A stretch of DNA of 64,000 bases, from the NCBI GenBank assembly GCA_947454055.1, contig CANGIS010000004.1:1-64000 (forward strand). Direction: 5' to 3'. This document shows positions 53,554 to 62,998 of this stretch, in pieces. A model generated the notes under the pieces. The model saw only the letters and a program-made list of their open reading frames with translations. It searched no databases and was not told the origin of the DNA. The translations under genes and the position numbers were made by a program. The stretch is from Hyphomicrobiales bacterium (GTDB lineage Bacteria > Pseudomonadota > Alphaproteobacteria > Rhizobiales > Beijerinckiaceae). Each line of letters opens with the position of its first letter. Position 1 is the stretch's first letter.

Positions 53554-54555
53554 ATGCCGCTGATGAATACCGTGAAGAACACGCGCCGCCTCGCCAAGGA
53601 TGCTTCCGGATTGTCGGAGGCCGGCGAGATTTTGCGCACGGGCGGGCTTTTGGCTTTCCCCACCGAGACGGTTTACGGTTTGGGAGCCGATGCCACCAAC
53701 GGCATGGCGGTTGCTGGTATTTATAAGGCCAAGGGACGCCCGAGCTTTAACCCCTTGATTGTTCATGTCAGCTCGCTCGACGAAGCGCTGGCGCTGGCGC
53801 ATTTTAATGATGAGGCATTGGCGCTCGCCAAAGCGTTTTGGCCCGGTCCTTTGACCATCGTGTCGCCGCGTCGACCCGATTGTCCGGTTAGTGAGCTTGC
53901 ACTGGCGGGGTTGGACAGCATCGCCATCCGTATTCCCGCTTCCCCTGACGCCCGCGCGGTGCTGGCTGCGGCGGGCAGGCCGATTGCGGCACCGTCGGCC
54001 AACCGTTCAGGACGCGTGAGCCCGACGACGGCCGAACATGTTCTGGAAGATCTTGACGGGTTGATCGATGCCATTGTGATAGGCGGGCACGCGGAAGTCG
54101 GGGTTGAATCCACCATTGTCGCGTGCCTTGACGGTAAGACCGTGATGCTGCGGCCCGGCGGTGTATCGCGGACGGCGATCGAGCAGGTGCTCGGCCATCG
54201 GCTCTCCGATGCGCCCGAGGCGCAGGATGCGGGCGATGCCCCGCGTGCGCCCGGCATGTTGCTGTCGCATTATGCGCCGCGCGCGATGGTGCGGCTGAAC
54301 GCGACCGATCTTCAACCGGGGGAGGCCGGTCTCTTGTTCGGTCCCTCTGGGCTGGACGGATCGAAGCACGCGGCGCTTACGTTTAACCTCAGCCCGACAG
54401 GCGATGTGGTGGAAGCGGCGGCCCATCTCTTCGGAGCCTTGCGGACGCTCGATGCATCGGGCTCACGTTCCATCGCCGTTGCGCCCATCCCCGAGACAGG
54501 TCTTGGCGAGGCGATCAATGACCGGTTAAGGCGGGCGGCCGCACCCCGCGGTTAA
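53554..54555 (+). CDS. L-threonylcarbamoyladenylate synthase, Sua5 type
   Basis: 333 aa. Makes the AMP-activated threonylcarbamoyl used for t6A on tRNA. YrdC domain (residues 20-210) has PTETVYGLGADATN and KGRPSFNPLIVHV, and SANRSGRVSPT; the C-terminal Sua5 domain, absent in TsaC, begins after PRAPGMLLSHYAPRA. Start ATG at 53554 has AAGGAG only 3 nt upstream; the ATG three codons downstream is an alternative. Divergent from acyl-CoA dehydrogenase. Confidence 0.95.
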   Translation: MPLMNTVKNTRRLAKDASGLSEAGEILRTGGLLAFPTETVYGLGADATNGMAVAGIYKAKGRPSFNPLIVHVSSLDEALALAHFNDEALALAKAFWPGPLTIVSPRRPDCPVSELALAGLDSIAIRIPASPDARAVLAAAGRPIAAPSANRSGRVSPTTAEHVLEDLDGLIDAIVIGGHAEVGVESTIVACLDGKTVMLRPGGVSRTAIEQVLGHRLSDAPEAQDAGDAPRAPGMLLSHYAPRAMVRLNATDLQPGEAGLLFGPSGLDGSKHAALTFNLSPTGDVVEAAAHLFGALRTLDASGSRSIAVAPIPETGLGEAINDRLRRAAAPRG

Positions 54556-54624
54556 GCACGGCTTGCGTTTTCAAAACTGCACGCTATTTTTCTGAATTAT
54601 GAATATTGTTTTGCGGGTGTGCAA

Positions 54625-55560
54625 ATGAATCGAATTCCGTGGGATGATTTTCGGCTTGTGAAGGCTATTGCCGATACCAAGTCGCTCAATGGTGCTGCGG
54701 ATATTCTCGGCATCAACCATTCAACGGTTTTTCGGCGGTTGTCCGATCTTGAAAAGCGGATCGGCACGATGCTGTTTGAGCGGCACCGATCGGGCTACGC
54801 CTTGACGCCCGCGGGTGATGAAATGGCGCAGCTTGCCGCGCGCATGGATGATGATGTCGAATCCTTCACCCGCAAGCTGGTAGGCCAAAGCCTTATTCCG
54901 ACCGGTGAATTACGGGTGACGACGAATGATACGCTGCTCGTCTATTTGCTCATGCCGGTGTTTGCCGCATTCCGCCGTACTTATCCGACGATTAATCTCG
55001 ATATTGTGCTGACGAACCAGCCTTTGAATCTCTCCAAGCGCGATGCCGATATCGCGATACGCGCCACTGATGCGCCGCCCGAGACGCTGGTGGGGCGCCG
55101 AATCTGCGGGCTCAACTGGGCCATTTATGGGCTGAGGAGCGAATTTCCCGAGGCGGTTGAGGGGCATTATCCGGATCTGGATGGTTTGGCCTCCCGGTTG
55201 TGGGTGTCGCTTGGCGATCAGCTTGGGCATATCCGAGCCGTGCGTTATGTGCATGAACGGGTGCCGGAGGCGCAGATCGCGATCAAGATCAACACCGTTC
55301 TCGGGTTGACCGAAGCGGTGGAGGAGGGAATTGGCATTGGCCCCTTGCCATGCCTGATTGCCGATCAGCGCTCCAAACTTGTTCGGCTTACCGAGCCCAA
55401 TCCGGATTTTGCGACGGGGCTATGGTTGCTGACCCATCCGGATTTGAAGGCATCGCCGCGCGTGCGCGCTTTTCTGGATCTTGCCGCCAGCGAGCTCAGC
55501 AAGCGCAAGGCACTGATCGAGGGAACGCCCTTTGCCCCTCGATCAGCCATTACCGCTTAA
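54625..55560 (+). CDS. LysR-family transcriptional regulator
   Basis: 311 aa. N-terminal winged helix WDDFRLVKAIADTKSLNGAA then DILGINHSTVFRRLSDLEKR, followed by a LysR substrate-binding domain; the N-terminal pattern fits the CrgA/DsdC-like branch. ATG at 54625 chosen over an in-frame GTG 6 nt earlier. Convergent with acuI, overlapping by 4 nt, so it may control that region, although LysR targets are more often divergent. Confidence 0.93.
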   Translation: MNRIPWDDFRLVKAIADTKSLNGAADILGINHSTVFRRLSDLEKRIGTMLFERHRSGYALTPAGDEMAQLAARMDDDVESFTRKLVGQSLIPTGELRVTTNDTLLVYLLMPVFAAFRRTYPTINLDIVLTNQPLNLSKRDADIAIRATDAPPETLVGRRICGLNWAIYGLRSEFPEAVEGHYPDLDGLASRLWVSLGDQLGHIRAVRYVHERVPEAQIAIKINTVLGLTEAVEEGIGIGPLPCLIADQRSKLVRLTEPNPDFATGLWLLTHPDLKASPRVRAFLDLAASELSKRKALIEGTPFAPRSAITA

Positions 55561-56546
55561 CCGATATTGACGACAACGCGGCCGCGAATGCCGCCTTTCA
55601 GGATTTTTGCGGCTTCATCGATGACGTCCGCAAAGGCAATGGTGCGTGTCATCGAATCGAGCTTTTTAAGGTCGAGATCGGTTGCGAGTCGCTGCCACGC
55701 TTCAAGGCGGAGCGGCATCGGGCACATCACGCTATCAATACCGAGCAGCGCGACGCCGCGCAGGATGAAGGGCGCGACATTGCCGGGCAGGTCCATGCCT
55801 TGGGCCAAGCCGCAGCAGGCAATCGCACCATGCGCTTTCGTCATGCCGATGGCATTAACCAGCGTATGCGAGCCAACCGAGTCAACGCCTGCGGCCCAAC
55901 GCTCTTTGCCAAGCGGGCGGCCCGGCTCGGAGAGTTCCTTGCGCTCGATAATCTCGGCAGCACCGAGGGATGTGAGATAATCGGCTTCTTCAAGGCGACC
56001 GGTGGAGGCGATGACATGCCAGCCCAGTTTGGCGAGCAACGTGACGGCAACCGAGCCCACGCCACCGGCGGCACCGGTCACGAGAGCAGGGCCATCAGAC
56101 GGCTTCAACCCATGTTTTTCAAGCGCTAGCACGGAGAGCATTGCCGTGTAACCAGCGGTTCCAATCGCCATCGCATGATGCGCGTCGATGCCCTTTGGCA
56201 GCTTGATCAACCAATCGCCTTTGACCCGCGCTTTTTCGGCATAGCCGCCGAAATGCGTTTCCGCCAGGCCGTAGCCATTGAGCAAAACGGCGTCACCGGC
56301 TTTGAATCCGGCATGCGCGGAGGTCTCGACGACGCCAGCAAAATCAATGCCCGCAATCATCGGAAATTTACGCGGAACGGCTGATTTTCCGGAAAGAACC
56401 AAGCCGTCTTTGTAATTAATGGTTGAATGGGTAACGCGAACCGTCACATCGCCCTCCATGAGGTCGGCTTCGGTCACTTGCGCCCAACCGATATGCTGGG
56501 TGCCGGCGTCGTCTTTGGTCAGCATCAAGGCTTTAAACGTGCTCAT
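55557..56546 (-). CDS. acuI: Acrylyl-CoA reductase / YhdH-family quinone oxidoreductase
   Basis: 329 aa MDR-superfamily enzyme without zinc. The YhdH/AcuI pattern is STINYKDGLVLSGKSAVPRK (residues 43-62), PMIAGIDFAGVV and GAAGGVGSVAVTLLAKLG for NADPH binding. AcuI reduces acrylyl-CoA to propionyl-CoA and guards against acrylate. The ATG at 56546 has no strong Shine-Dalgarno. It lies 40 nt after the MFS gene. The symbol reflects family membership, not proof of substrate. Confidence 0.87.
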   Translation of the reverse strand: MSTFKALMLTKDDAGTQHIGWAQVTEADLMEGDVTVRVTHSTINYKDGLVLSGKSAVPRKFPMIAGIDFAGVVETSAHAGFKAGDAVLLNGYGLAETHFGGYAEKARVKGDWLIKLPKGIDAHHAMAIGTAGYTAMLSVLALEKHGLKPSDGPALVTGAAGGVGSVAVTLLAKLGWHVIASTGRLEEADYLTSLGAAEIIERKELSEPGRPLGKERWAAGVDSVGSHTLVNAIGMTKAHGAIACCGLAQGMDLPGNVAPFILRGVALLGIDSVMCPMPLRLEAWQRLATDLDLKKLDSMTRTIAFADVIDEAAKILKGGIRGRVVVNIG

Positions 56547-56586
56547 CGTGGTGTGCTCCGGTGATTGGGGGATCGGGTTTGAAGAA

Positions 56587-57819
56587 CTAGGCCGCAAGCG
56601 GTTCGCTGCGGGGGACGGCGTGTTCACGGATGGGGAGATTGATCAGGGCGGAGGCGATGCCGAGGCCAATCGAGAGCCACCAGACGACCATATAGGAGCC
56701 GGTGTGTTCATAGAGGATACCGCCGAGCCAGACGCCGAGAAAGCCACCCACTTGATGGGAAAAGAAGGCAAAACCATACAACATCGCCAGATAGCGCGTG
56801 CCAAACATCACCGCCACGAGGCTTGAGGTGGGCGGCACTGTGGAGAGCCACAGAAACCCCATCGCGAGGCCAAAGATAAGCGCATTGGCCGGCGTGGCGG
56901 GTGCCAGAATAAAGCACAAGACGGCCACGGAACGTCCCAGATAGATGACGGACAAAATCCAGCGCTTGGGCATCCGGCCTGAAAGCCAGCCCGCCGTGAG
57001 CGAGCCAACGGCATTGGCCAATCCGATCGTGGCCAGCGTCCAGCCGCCCACCCAAGCGGGCATGCCGATATCGTTCAGATAGGCCGGCAAATGGGCGGTG
57101 ATAAACGCCAACTGAAAGCCGCAGGTGAAAAAGCCCAGCACCAGCATGACATAGCTGGGGTGATGAAAGGCCTCGCGCAGCGCGGCGGCAACCGATTGCT
57201 TCGGCCCTTTACCCTGCTCGTTACCACTCAAGGCCCGCGTCGCCAGCGGGATGGAAAGGGGGAGCACGAACAGTAGGCAGGCGGCAAAAAGAAGCAGGGT
57301 TTCGTGCCAGCCGACCGCATCAATCAGCGCGCTGCCGATGGGCGGGAAGACAAATTGGCCAAACGAGCCCGCAGCCGTCCCCGCGCCAAAGGCAAGCCCG
57401 CGCCATTTTTCAGGCATCAGCTTGCCAAACGCGCCGATCACAAGATTGAACGAACAGCCCGATAGGCCAATGCCGATCAACATGCCTGCGCCAAGGGTCA
57501 GCATGCCGGGTGATGTCGAATAAGCCATGACCACCAGCCCGGCGGCATACAGCAATGCACCCAAGCAGAGCATTTTAATGGTGCCAAATCGGTCGGCCAG
57601 AGCGCCAGCGAAGGGCTGGCCGATCCCCCAGAGCAGGTTTTGAATGGCGATCGAAAACGAGAAAATTTCGCGCCCCCAACCAAGCTCATGCGACATCGGC
57701 AATTGAAACAGCCCAGCCGAAGCGCGGGGGCCGAAGGTTACAAAGCCGATCAGACACCCGCAAATCAGGATGATTTCGGGTGTATATGAGCGTGGGGCAA
57801 TGGTTTTGGGGTCTGTCAT
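56587..57819 (-). CDS. MFS transporter
   Basis: 410 aa with about 12 membrane helices. The motif between helices 2 and 3 is GALADRFGTIKML, and between 8 and 9 GWLSGRMPKRWIL, both of the major facilitator type. The ATG at 57819 has AAGGA 7 nt upstream. Closest resemblance is to monocarboxylate/oxalate-formate-type MFS proteins. Co-directional with acuI; an organic-acid substrate would fit, as inference. Confidence 0.88.
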   Translation of the reverse strand: MTDPKTIAPRSYTPEIILICGCLIGFVTFGPRASAGLFQLPMSHELGWGREIFSFSIAIQNLLWGIGQPFAGALADRFGTIKMLCLGALLYAAGLVVMAYSTSPGMLTLGAGMLIGIGLSGCSFNLVIGAFGKLMPEKWRGLAFGAGTAAGSFGQFVFPPIGSALIDAVGWHETLLLFAACLLFVLPLSIPLATRALSGNEQGKGPKQSVAAALREAFHHPSYVMLVLGFFTCGFQLAFITAHLPAYLNDIGMPAWVGGWTLATIGLANAVGSLTAGWLSGRMPKRWILSVIYLGRSVAVLCFILAPATPANALIFGLAMGFLWLSTVPPTSSLVAVMFGTRYLAMLYGFAFFSHQVGGFLGVWLGGILYEHTGSYMVVWWLSIGLGIASALINLPIREHAVPRSEPLAA

Positions 57820-58032
57820 CACATGATCCTTCTGAGCAAACCTCCTATACCCCCATGCTCGAGCAATGGCGAGAGGTACCAAAGCGGGCAAGAGTCTGCC
57901 GTTGATCCAATCCGGACGGGATCAGCGCCATCCGGTTTATTGCCCAGAGGCTTTCGCTTTGGTCGGGATTGCTTTTTTATGACAGATCGGCCAAGCACGC
58001 TGCATCTCGCAACTGCGAAAGGGAGCGTTACG

Positions 58033-60711
58033 ATGACCAAATGGGTGTACACGTTTGGGGACGGACAAGCCGAAGGCGAGTCCGGAATGCGTAATCTGCT
58101 CGGCGGAAAAGGTGCAAACCTTGCCGAAATGAGCAATCTGGGCCTGCCTGTGCCGCCCGGCTTTACGATTTCCACGGAAGTCTGCACCTATTTTTATGAT
58201 CACGGGAATGCGTACCCTGCTGATCTTGAGGGCGCCGTCGAAGCTGCTCTGGCCCATATCGGTACGATTACCGATAAACGCTTTGGTGACAGCACCAACC
58301 CCTTGCTCGTATCCGTCCGCTCCGGTGCGCGGGCCTCCATGCCCGGCATGATGGACACGGTGCTCAATCTCGGTCTCAACGACGTGACAGTTGAAGCCTT
58401 GGCCAAAGGCGCGGGGGACGCACGTTTTGCTTGGGATTCCTATCGGCGCTTCATCCAGATGTATTCCGACGTCGTTTTAGGCGTCGATCATTATCATTTC
58501 GAGGACATTCTGGAGACGGCGAAAGAGCGGCGCGGCTACACGCTCGATACCGAATTATCGCCGGAAGAATGGAAAGCGATTGTCACCGATTACAAGGCCG
58601 TCGTCGAAGCGGAACTCGGCAAGCCTTTCCCGCAAGACCCGAAAGAGCAGCTTTGGGGCGCGATCGGGGCCGTTTTCGGATCCTGGATGAATGCGCGCGC
58701 GAATAAATATCGCGAATTACACGGTATCCCCGCGAGTTGGGGAACGGCGGTGAATGTGCAGGCGATGGTGTTTGGCAATCTTGGCGAAACATCGGCCACG
58801 GGCGTGGCCTTCACGCGTAATCCGTCGACCGGCGAGAAGGAACTCTATGGCGAGTTTCTGATCAATGCGCAGGGCGAGGATGTGGTGGCGGGCATTCGCA
58901 CGCCGCAGGACATTACCGAGGCGGCGCGTATGGCTGCCGGCTCCAACCGTCCGTCGCTTGAAAAGGCGATGCCGGAAGCGTTCAAAGAATTCTTGCGCAT
59001 TTGCCATCTGCTGGAGAAGCACTACCGCGATATTCAGGACGTTGAATTCACCATTGAGCGCGGCAAACTGTGGATGCTTCAGACGCGCAATGGCAAGCGG
59101 ACGGCGAAGGCCGCCCTGAAAATTGCCGTCGAACTGGCCGCCGAAGGCTTGATTACGCGGGAGGAGGCCATTGGCCGCATTGATCCTTCCTCGCTCGATC
59201 AGCTGTTGCATCCGACCATTGATCCGAAGGCCGAGCGGCGCGTGATGGCGTCGGGCCTGCCGGCGTCTCCGGGGGCTGCAACCGGCGAAATCGTCCTTGA
59301 TTCCGATGAAGCGGAAGCCGCCAAAGCGGCGGGTCGCAAGGTGATTCTGGTTCGCGTTGAAACCTCGCCGGAAGATATTCACGGCATGCATGCGGCGGAA
59401 GGCATTTTGACCGCGCGCGGTGGCATGACCTCGCATGCGGCCGTTGTGGCCCGCGGCATGGGCAAGCCGTGTGTTTCTGGTGCCGGGATGCTGAAGGTCG
59501 ATATGGCCGCAGGCACGATAACGGCTTCCGGCGTTACGCTGAAAAAAGGCGACTTCATCACGATTGATGGCTCGACCGGACAGGTTTTGCTGGGGCAGAT
59601 CAAGATGATCGAGCCGGAGCTCTCGGGCGAATTCGGCACGCTGATGGGCTGGGCCGATGGCGTACGCCGCATGAAAGTGCGCGCCAATGCCGAAACGCCG
59701 TTGGATGCCCGCACGGCCCGCACCTTCGGTGCCGAAGGCATCGGGCTCTGCCGTACCGAGCATATGTTTTTTGAAGGCGAGCGGATTGTGGCCGTTCGCG
59801 AGATGATTCTGGCGGATGATACGGCGGGACGACGCGCGGCTTTGGCCAAGCTTTTGCCGATGCAGCGCGCTGATTTTGTTGAACTTTTCACCATCATGCA
59901 GGGGCTTCCGGTCACCATCCGGTTGCTTGATCCGCCTTTGCACGAATTCCTGCCGCATTCGGAAGAGGAAATTGCCGAAGTTGCCAAGGCAATGGGGGCA
60001 AGTCCTGAAAAGCTGCGCGCACGCGCGCTGGAACTGCACGAATTCAACCCGATGCTCGGCTTCCGCGGGTGCCGTTTGGCGGTGGCCTATCCGGAAATCG
60101 CGGAAATGCAGGCCCGTGCTATTTTTGAGGCGGCGGTTGAGGCTGCCAGACAGACCGGACAGGCGGTTATTCCCGAGGTCATGGTGCCGCTGGTGATGGC
60201 CAAGCCCGAACTCGATTTTGTCAAAGCCCGAATTGATGCGATGGCGGAAGCGGTAAAGGCGGAGACGGGCGCGAATTTCACCTATCAGGTGGGAACAATG
60301 ATCGAGCTGCCAAGGGCCGCGTTGCGGGCCGGTGAGATTGCTGAATCCGCCGAGTTCTTCTCTTTCGGTACCAATGATTTGACGCAAACGACCTTGGGCA
60401 TCAGCCGCGACGATGCCGCGTCTTTTCTGGGCGCTTACACGTCGGGCGGTTTGCTGCCCGCCGATCCGTTTGTAACGCTCGATCAAGAGGGTGTCGGCGA
60501 GCTTGTCAAAATGGCGGCCGAGCGCGGGCGCATAACCCGGCCTTCCATCAAGCTCGGCATTTGCGGCGAGCATGGCGGTGATCCGGCCTCGATCAGCTTT
60601 TGCGAGGGTGCGGGGCTCGATTATGTGTCGTGTTCGCCCTATCGGGTGCCGATTGCCCGACTGGCTGCCGCCCAAGCGGCGCTGGGTTCAAAGGTCGCAA
60701 GCCAAGCTTAA
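58033..60711 (+). CDS. ppdK: Pyruvate, phosphate dikinase
   Basis: 892 aa, family length. Interconverts pyruvate and PEP with ATP and phosphate. N-terminal ATP-grasp domain (GGKGANLAEMSNLGLPVPPG), swivelling domain with the phospho-His in GGMTSHAAVVARGMGKPC, and the C-terminal PEP-utilising TIM barrel with GTNDLTQTTLG and KLGICGEHGGDPASI (catalytic Cys). AGGGAG 7 nt upstream decides the ATG at 58033 from longer in-frame starts. In Hyphomicrobiales it can support gluconeogenesis. Divergent from the MFS gene. Confidence 0.97.
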   Translation: MTKWVYTFGDGQAEGESGMRNLLGGKGANLAEMSNLGLPVPPGFTISTEVCTYFYDHGNAYPADLEGAVEAALAHIGTITDKRFGDSTNPLLVSVRSGARASMPGMMDTVLNLGLNDVTVEALAKGAGDARFAWDSYRRFIQMYSDVVLGVDHYHFEDILETAKERRGYTLDTELSPEEWKAIVTDYKAVVEAELGKPFPQDPKEQLWGAIGAVFGSWMNARANKYRELHGIPASWGTAVNVQAMVFGNLGETSATGVAFTRNPSTGEKELYGEFLINAQGEDVVAGIRTPQDITEAARMAAGSNRPSLEKAMPEAFKEFLRICHLLEKHYRDIQDVEFTIERGKLWMLQTRNGKRTAKAALKIAVELAAEGLITREEAIGRIDPSSLDQLLHPTIDPKAERRVMASGLPASPGAATGEIVLDSDEAEAAKAAGRKVILVRVETSPEDIHGMHAAEGILTARGGMTSHAAVVARGMGKPCVSGAGMLKVDMAAGTITASGVTLKKGDFITIDGSTGQVLLGQIKMIEPELSGEFGTLMGWADGVRRMKVRANAETPLDARTARTFGAEGIGLCRTEHMFFEGERIVAVREMILADDTAGRRAALAKLLPMQRADFVELFTIMQGLPVTIRLLDPPLHEFLPHSEEEIAEVAKAMGASPEKLRARALELHEFNPMLGFRGCRLAVAYPEIAEMQARAIFEAAVEAARQTGQAVIPEVMVPLVMAKPELDFVKARIDAMAEAVKAETGANFTYQVGTMIELPRAALRAGEIAESAEFFSFGTNDLTQTTLGISRDDAASFLGAYTSGGLLPADPFVTLDQEGVGELVKMAAERGRITRPSIKLGICGEHGGDPASISFCEGAGLDYVSCSPYRVPIARLAAAQAALGSKVASQA

Positions 60712-60831
60712 CCCTTTGTAAACCATACTGATTAACCGGGCATCAACCTTAACGCGGGATAAACGCGTCAGGGTTGGGGCGCCTCGATTCGGGAACTGTC
60801 CGCCCAAAACATAGGGTTGCGGGCGGTTTTC

Positions 60832-61953
60832 ATGCTGCGTTCCAGTCTCTATCGGGCGTTCGGATTGTTAAACCGCTGTGTACTGGGCGGCGGGTTGCTT
60901 GTGTCCTTTACCGCGAGCGCAAGTGTCGACGCTACAAAGGGATTTTCCATCGCTATCTATCACGCACCGGTCTCGGTCGGTGCCATTCACGGGGCAGAAC
61001 GATCGGCTGTTTCCGATGATGATCCGATCATTATCATTCCGGGACATATCGGGCTTGGTCCGGAATTTACACGCGATGGTAGCACTGCGTTACGCCATCA
61101 GGACAAGCTCGGTAATAGTGCGGGCGAACGGGTCAACACGCTCGCAAAAAGCGATCCGTTGCCCGCCTTTGTGCCCGGTCTCGACGGACAAACGCCAATG
61201 GCGCAGGTCGTATCACGCACGGAAAGCCGAGCCATTTCTACCGCCTCCGGCGCTGATCCGCAGTTTGAAGGTCCAAGCGCGCCACGGGCTCGATCGGGCT
61301 CGTCCGGTTTAACGCCACGGGCGATGTCGGCCGGGCGAACGCCGGGTGTTGCCGGTTCATCAACCCTCAGCATCGCGCTGATTTTCCGGAACTTGCCGCA
61401 GGTTGCAACGCTCGGTGGTGGCTCCATCGTGGTAAAGACGCTTCCTCCGGCTCGTCTGGCGGATCCCCGGCCAAGTTATGTCGGGCTGATGGATATGCAG
61501 AATGGCGAAAAAGAACAGCGGTGCCTTGCCGAAGCGGTGTATTTCGAAGCCCGCAGCGAGCCGCAACAAGGTCAGGCTGCGGTGGCGCAAGTCGTGTTAA
61601 ATCGACTGAAAAGCGAATATTACCCGAAATCGATCTGTGATGTCGTTTACCAGAACAAAGACCGGTATCTCGGCTGTGAATTTACGTTCGCCTGCGAGGG
61701 GAAATCGCTGGCGATCAATGAACCTGAATCATGGACAGTTGCCGTTCGGCTCGCGCGGCAAGTTTATGAGGGGGCGATTTACAATCCGGAGGTGGGCGAT
61801 TCCACCCATTATCACGCCGATTATGTCCGGCCTTATTGGGCTAAGGCCCTGGAAAAAAGGGATATGATCGGGCGTCATATTTTTTATAGCCTGAAGCCGG
61901 GTCTGCCCGGCGGCGTATGCCCGGGGTGCTTGCTGGCCAAGGCGGCGGGGTAG
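60832..61953 (+). CDS. SleB-family cell wall hydrolase
   Basis: 373 aa. A hydrophobic N-terminus (MLRSSLYRAFGLLNRCVLGG and GLLVSFTASASVDA) acts as signal peptide. A long Pro/Ser-rich middle (about 60-220) precedes the Hydrolase_2 domain, EQRCLAEAVYFEARSEPQQG with the catalytic Glu, VVLNRLKSEYYP, GCEFTFACEG and THYHADYVRPYWA. Acts on peptidoglycan as a lytic enzyme. The ATG at 60832 is preferred to a TTG five codons upstream. Next to ppdK as in related species. Confidence 0.93.
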   Translation: MLRSSLYRAFGLLNRCVLGGGLLVSFTASASVDATKGFSIAIYHAPVSVGAIHGAERSAVSDDDPIIIIPGHIGLGPEFTRDGSTALRHQDKLGNSAGERVNTLAKSDPLPAFVPGLDGQTPMAQVVSRTESRAISTASGADPQFEGPSAPRARSGSSGLTPRAMSAGRTPGVAGSSTLSIALIFRNLPQVATLGGGSIVVKTLPPARLADPRPSYVGLMDMQNGEKEQRCLAEAVYFEARSEPQQGQAAVAQVVLNRLKSEYYPKSICDVVYQNKDRYLGCEFTFACEGKSLAINEPESWTVAVRLARQVYEGAIYNPEVGDSTHYHADYVRPYWAKALEKRDMIGRHIFYSLKPGLPGGVCPGCLLAKAAG

Positions 61954-62029
61954 GGCGCAGCAATTACCTTATTCAGGGCAGAGGTCTGGTGGGCGATCTA
62001 TTTTTCTCGCCCGCAAGGACGTTTGAGGG

Positions 62030-62884
62030 TTAGCTCACCCCGATATCCAATCCCAAATCGATAACCTTGGCCGAATGGGTGAGGGCGCCGACGGAGATCA
62101 TGTCGACGCCGCTTTCGGCAATGGCCGCGACCGTTTCGAGGTTGACGCCGCCGGACGCTTCGGTGAGAAGGCGGCCGTTGACGCGGGTCACGGCCTCTTT
62201 CAATTGCGCCGGGGTCATGTTGTCGAGCAGCACCACATCGGCGCCTTCCGCGATCACTTCGTTCAGCTGGTCGAGGGTGTCGACTTCGATTTCGATTTTG
62301 ACGAGATGGCCGATGCTGGCTTTCACGGCACGAAGCGCGGGTACAATGCCGCCGGCTACCGCGATGTGGTTGTCCTTGATCAGAATGGCATCATCGAGGC
62401 CGAAGCGGTGGTTGAAGCCTCCCCCGCAGCGCACGGCGTATTTTTCAAAGGCGCGTAAGCCCGGCGTTGTTTTACGCGTGCAGACGATGCGGGCTTTGGT
62501 ATGCGCCACCGCTTGCACATACAACGCGGTGAGCGACGCAATGCCGGAAAGCCGCCCCATATAGTTGAGCGCCACGCGCTCGGCGGACAAAATAGCCCGC
62601 GCTGGGCCCTCGACAGCCAGCACAATGTCGCCCGACGCGACGCGCGAGCCATCCGCCAGATGGGTATCAAAGCGCACCGAGGGATCCATCATGCGGAACG
62701 CTGCAATGGCGATCTCCCCGCCCGCAATAACACCATTCTGGCGGGCCGCTACCACCGCGCGGGCGCGTGCCGACGGCGGGATTGTCGCGTTGGTCGTGAT
62801 GTCGCCCGCGCGTCCAAGATCTTCGAGAAGGGCCGCTTTGACCGCGTCGTCGATGGCGAGGGCGTTGAGGGGGGCTAAAATCAT
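62030..62884 (-). CDS. nadC: Nicotinate-nucleotide pyrophosphorylase (carboxylating)
   Basis: 284 aa quinolinate phosphoribosyltransferase of NAD synthesis. [64 protein letters not shown]-type IKDNHI, and the [10 protein letters not shown] and VVLLDNMTP motifs are present. The ATG at 62884 has AGGA upstream; an ATGA with a frame that follows nadB is noted separately. Downstream of nadB, as in nadABC operons, though nadA is not visible. Confidence 0.97.
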   Translation of the reverse strand: MILAPLNALAIDDAVKAALLEDLGRAGDITTNATIPPSARARAVVAARQNGVIAGGEIAIAAFRMMDPSVRFDTHLADGSRVASGDIVLAVEGPARAILSAERVALNYMGRLSGIASLTALYVQAVAHTKARIVCTRKTTPGLRAFEKYAVRCGGGFNHRFGLDDAILIKDNHIAVAGGIVPALRAVKASIGHLVKIEIEVDTLDQLNEVIAEGADVVLLDNMTPAQLKEAVTRVNGRLLTEASGGVNLETVAAIAESGVDMISVGALTHSAKVIDLGLDIGVS

Positions 62885-62998
62885 GGTGGTGTATCCTGCA
62901 TCAAGAGTTCCGCGAGCCGTTGATCGACCCGCAAGATTAAGGCTTTGCCTTCCCGCGGCGCCCAAGAGGCGCGCTGGTTGTGGCGCGGCGTTGGTGGC

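Noticed and set aside
58717-60675. A 652-codon open frame antisense to ppdK
   Set aside because: It mirrors the codon structure of ppdK on the opposite strand, has Arg/His-rich composition without any family motif and no Shine-Dalgarno; a GC-driven shadow frame.
60712-60780. CtrA-type binding sites near ppdK/SleB (TTAACC motifs)
   Set aside because: TTAA-like half-sites are present but none matches the TTAA-N7-TTAA spacing exactly; too weak to call.
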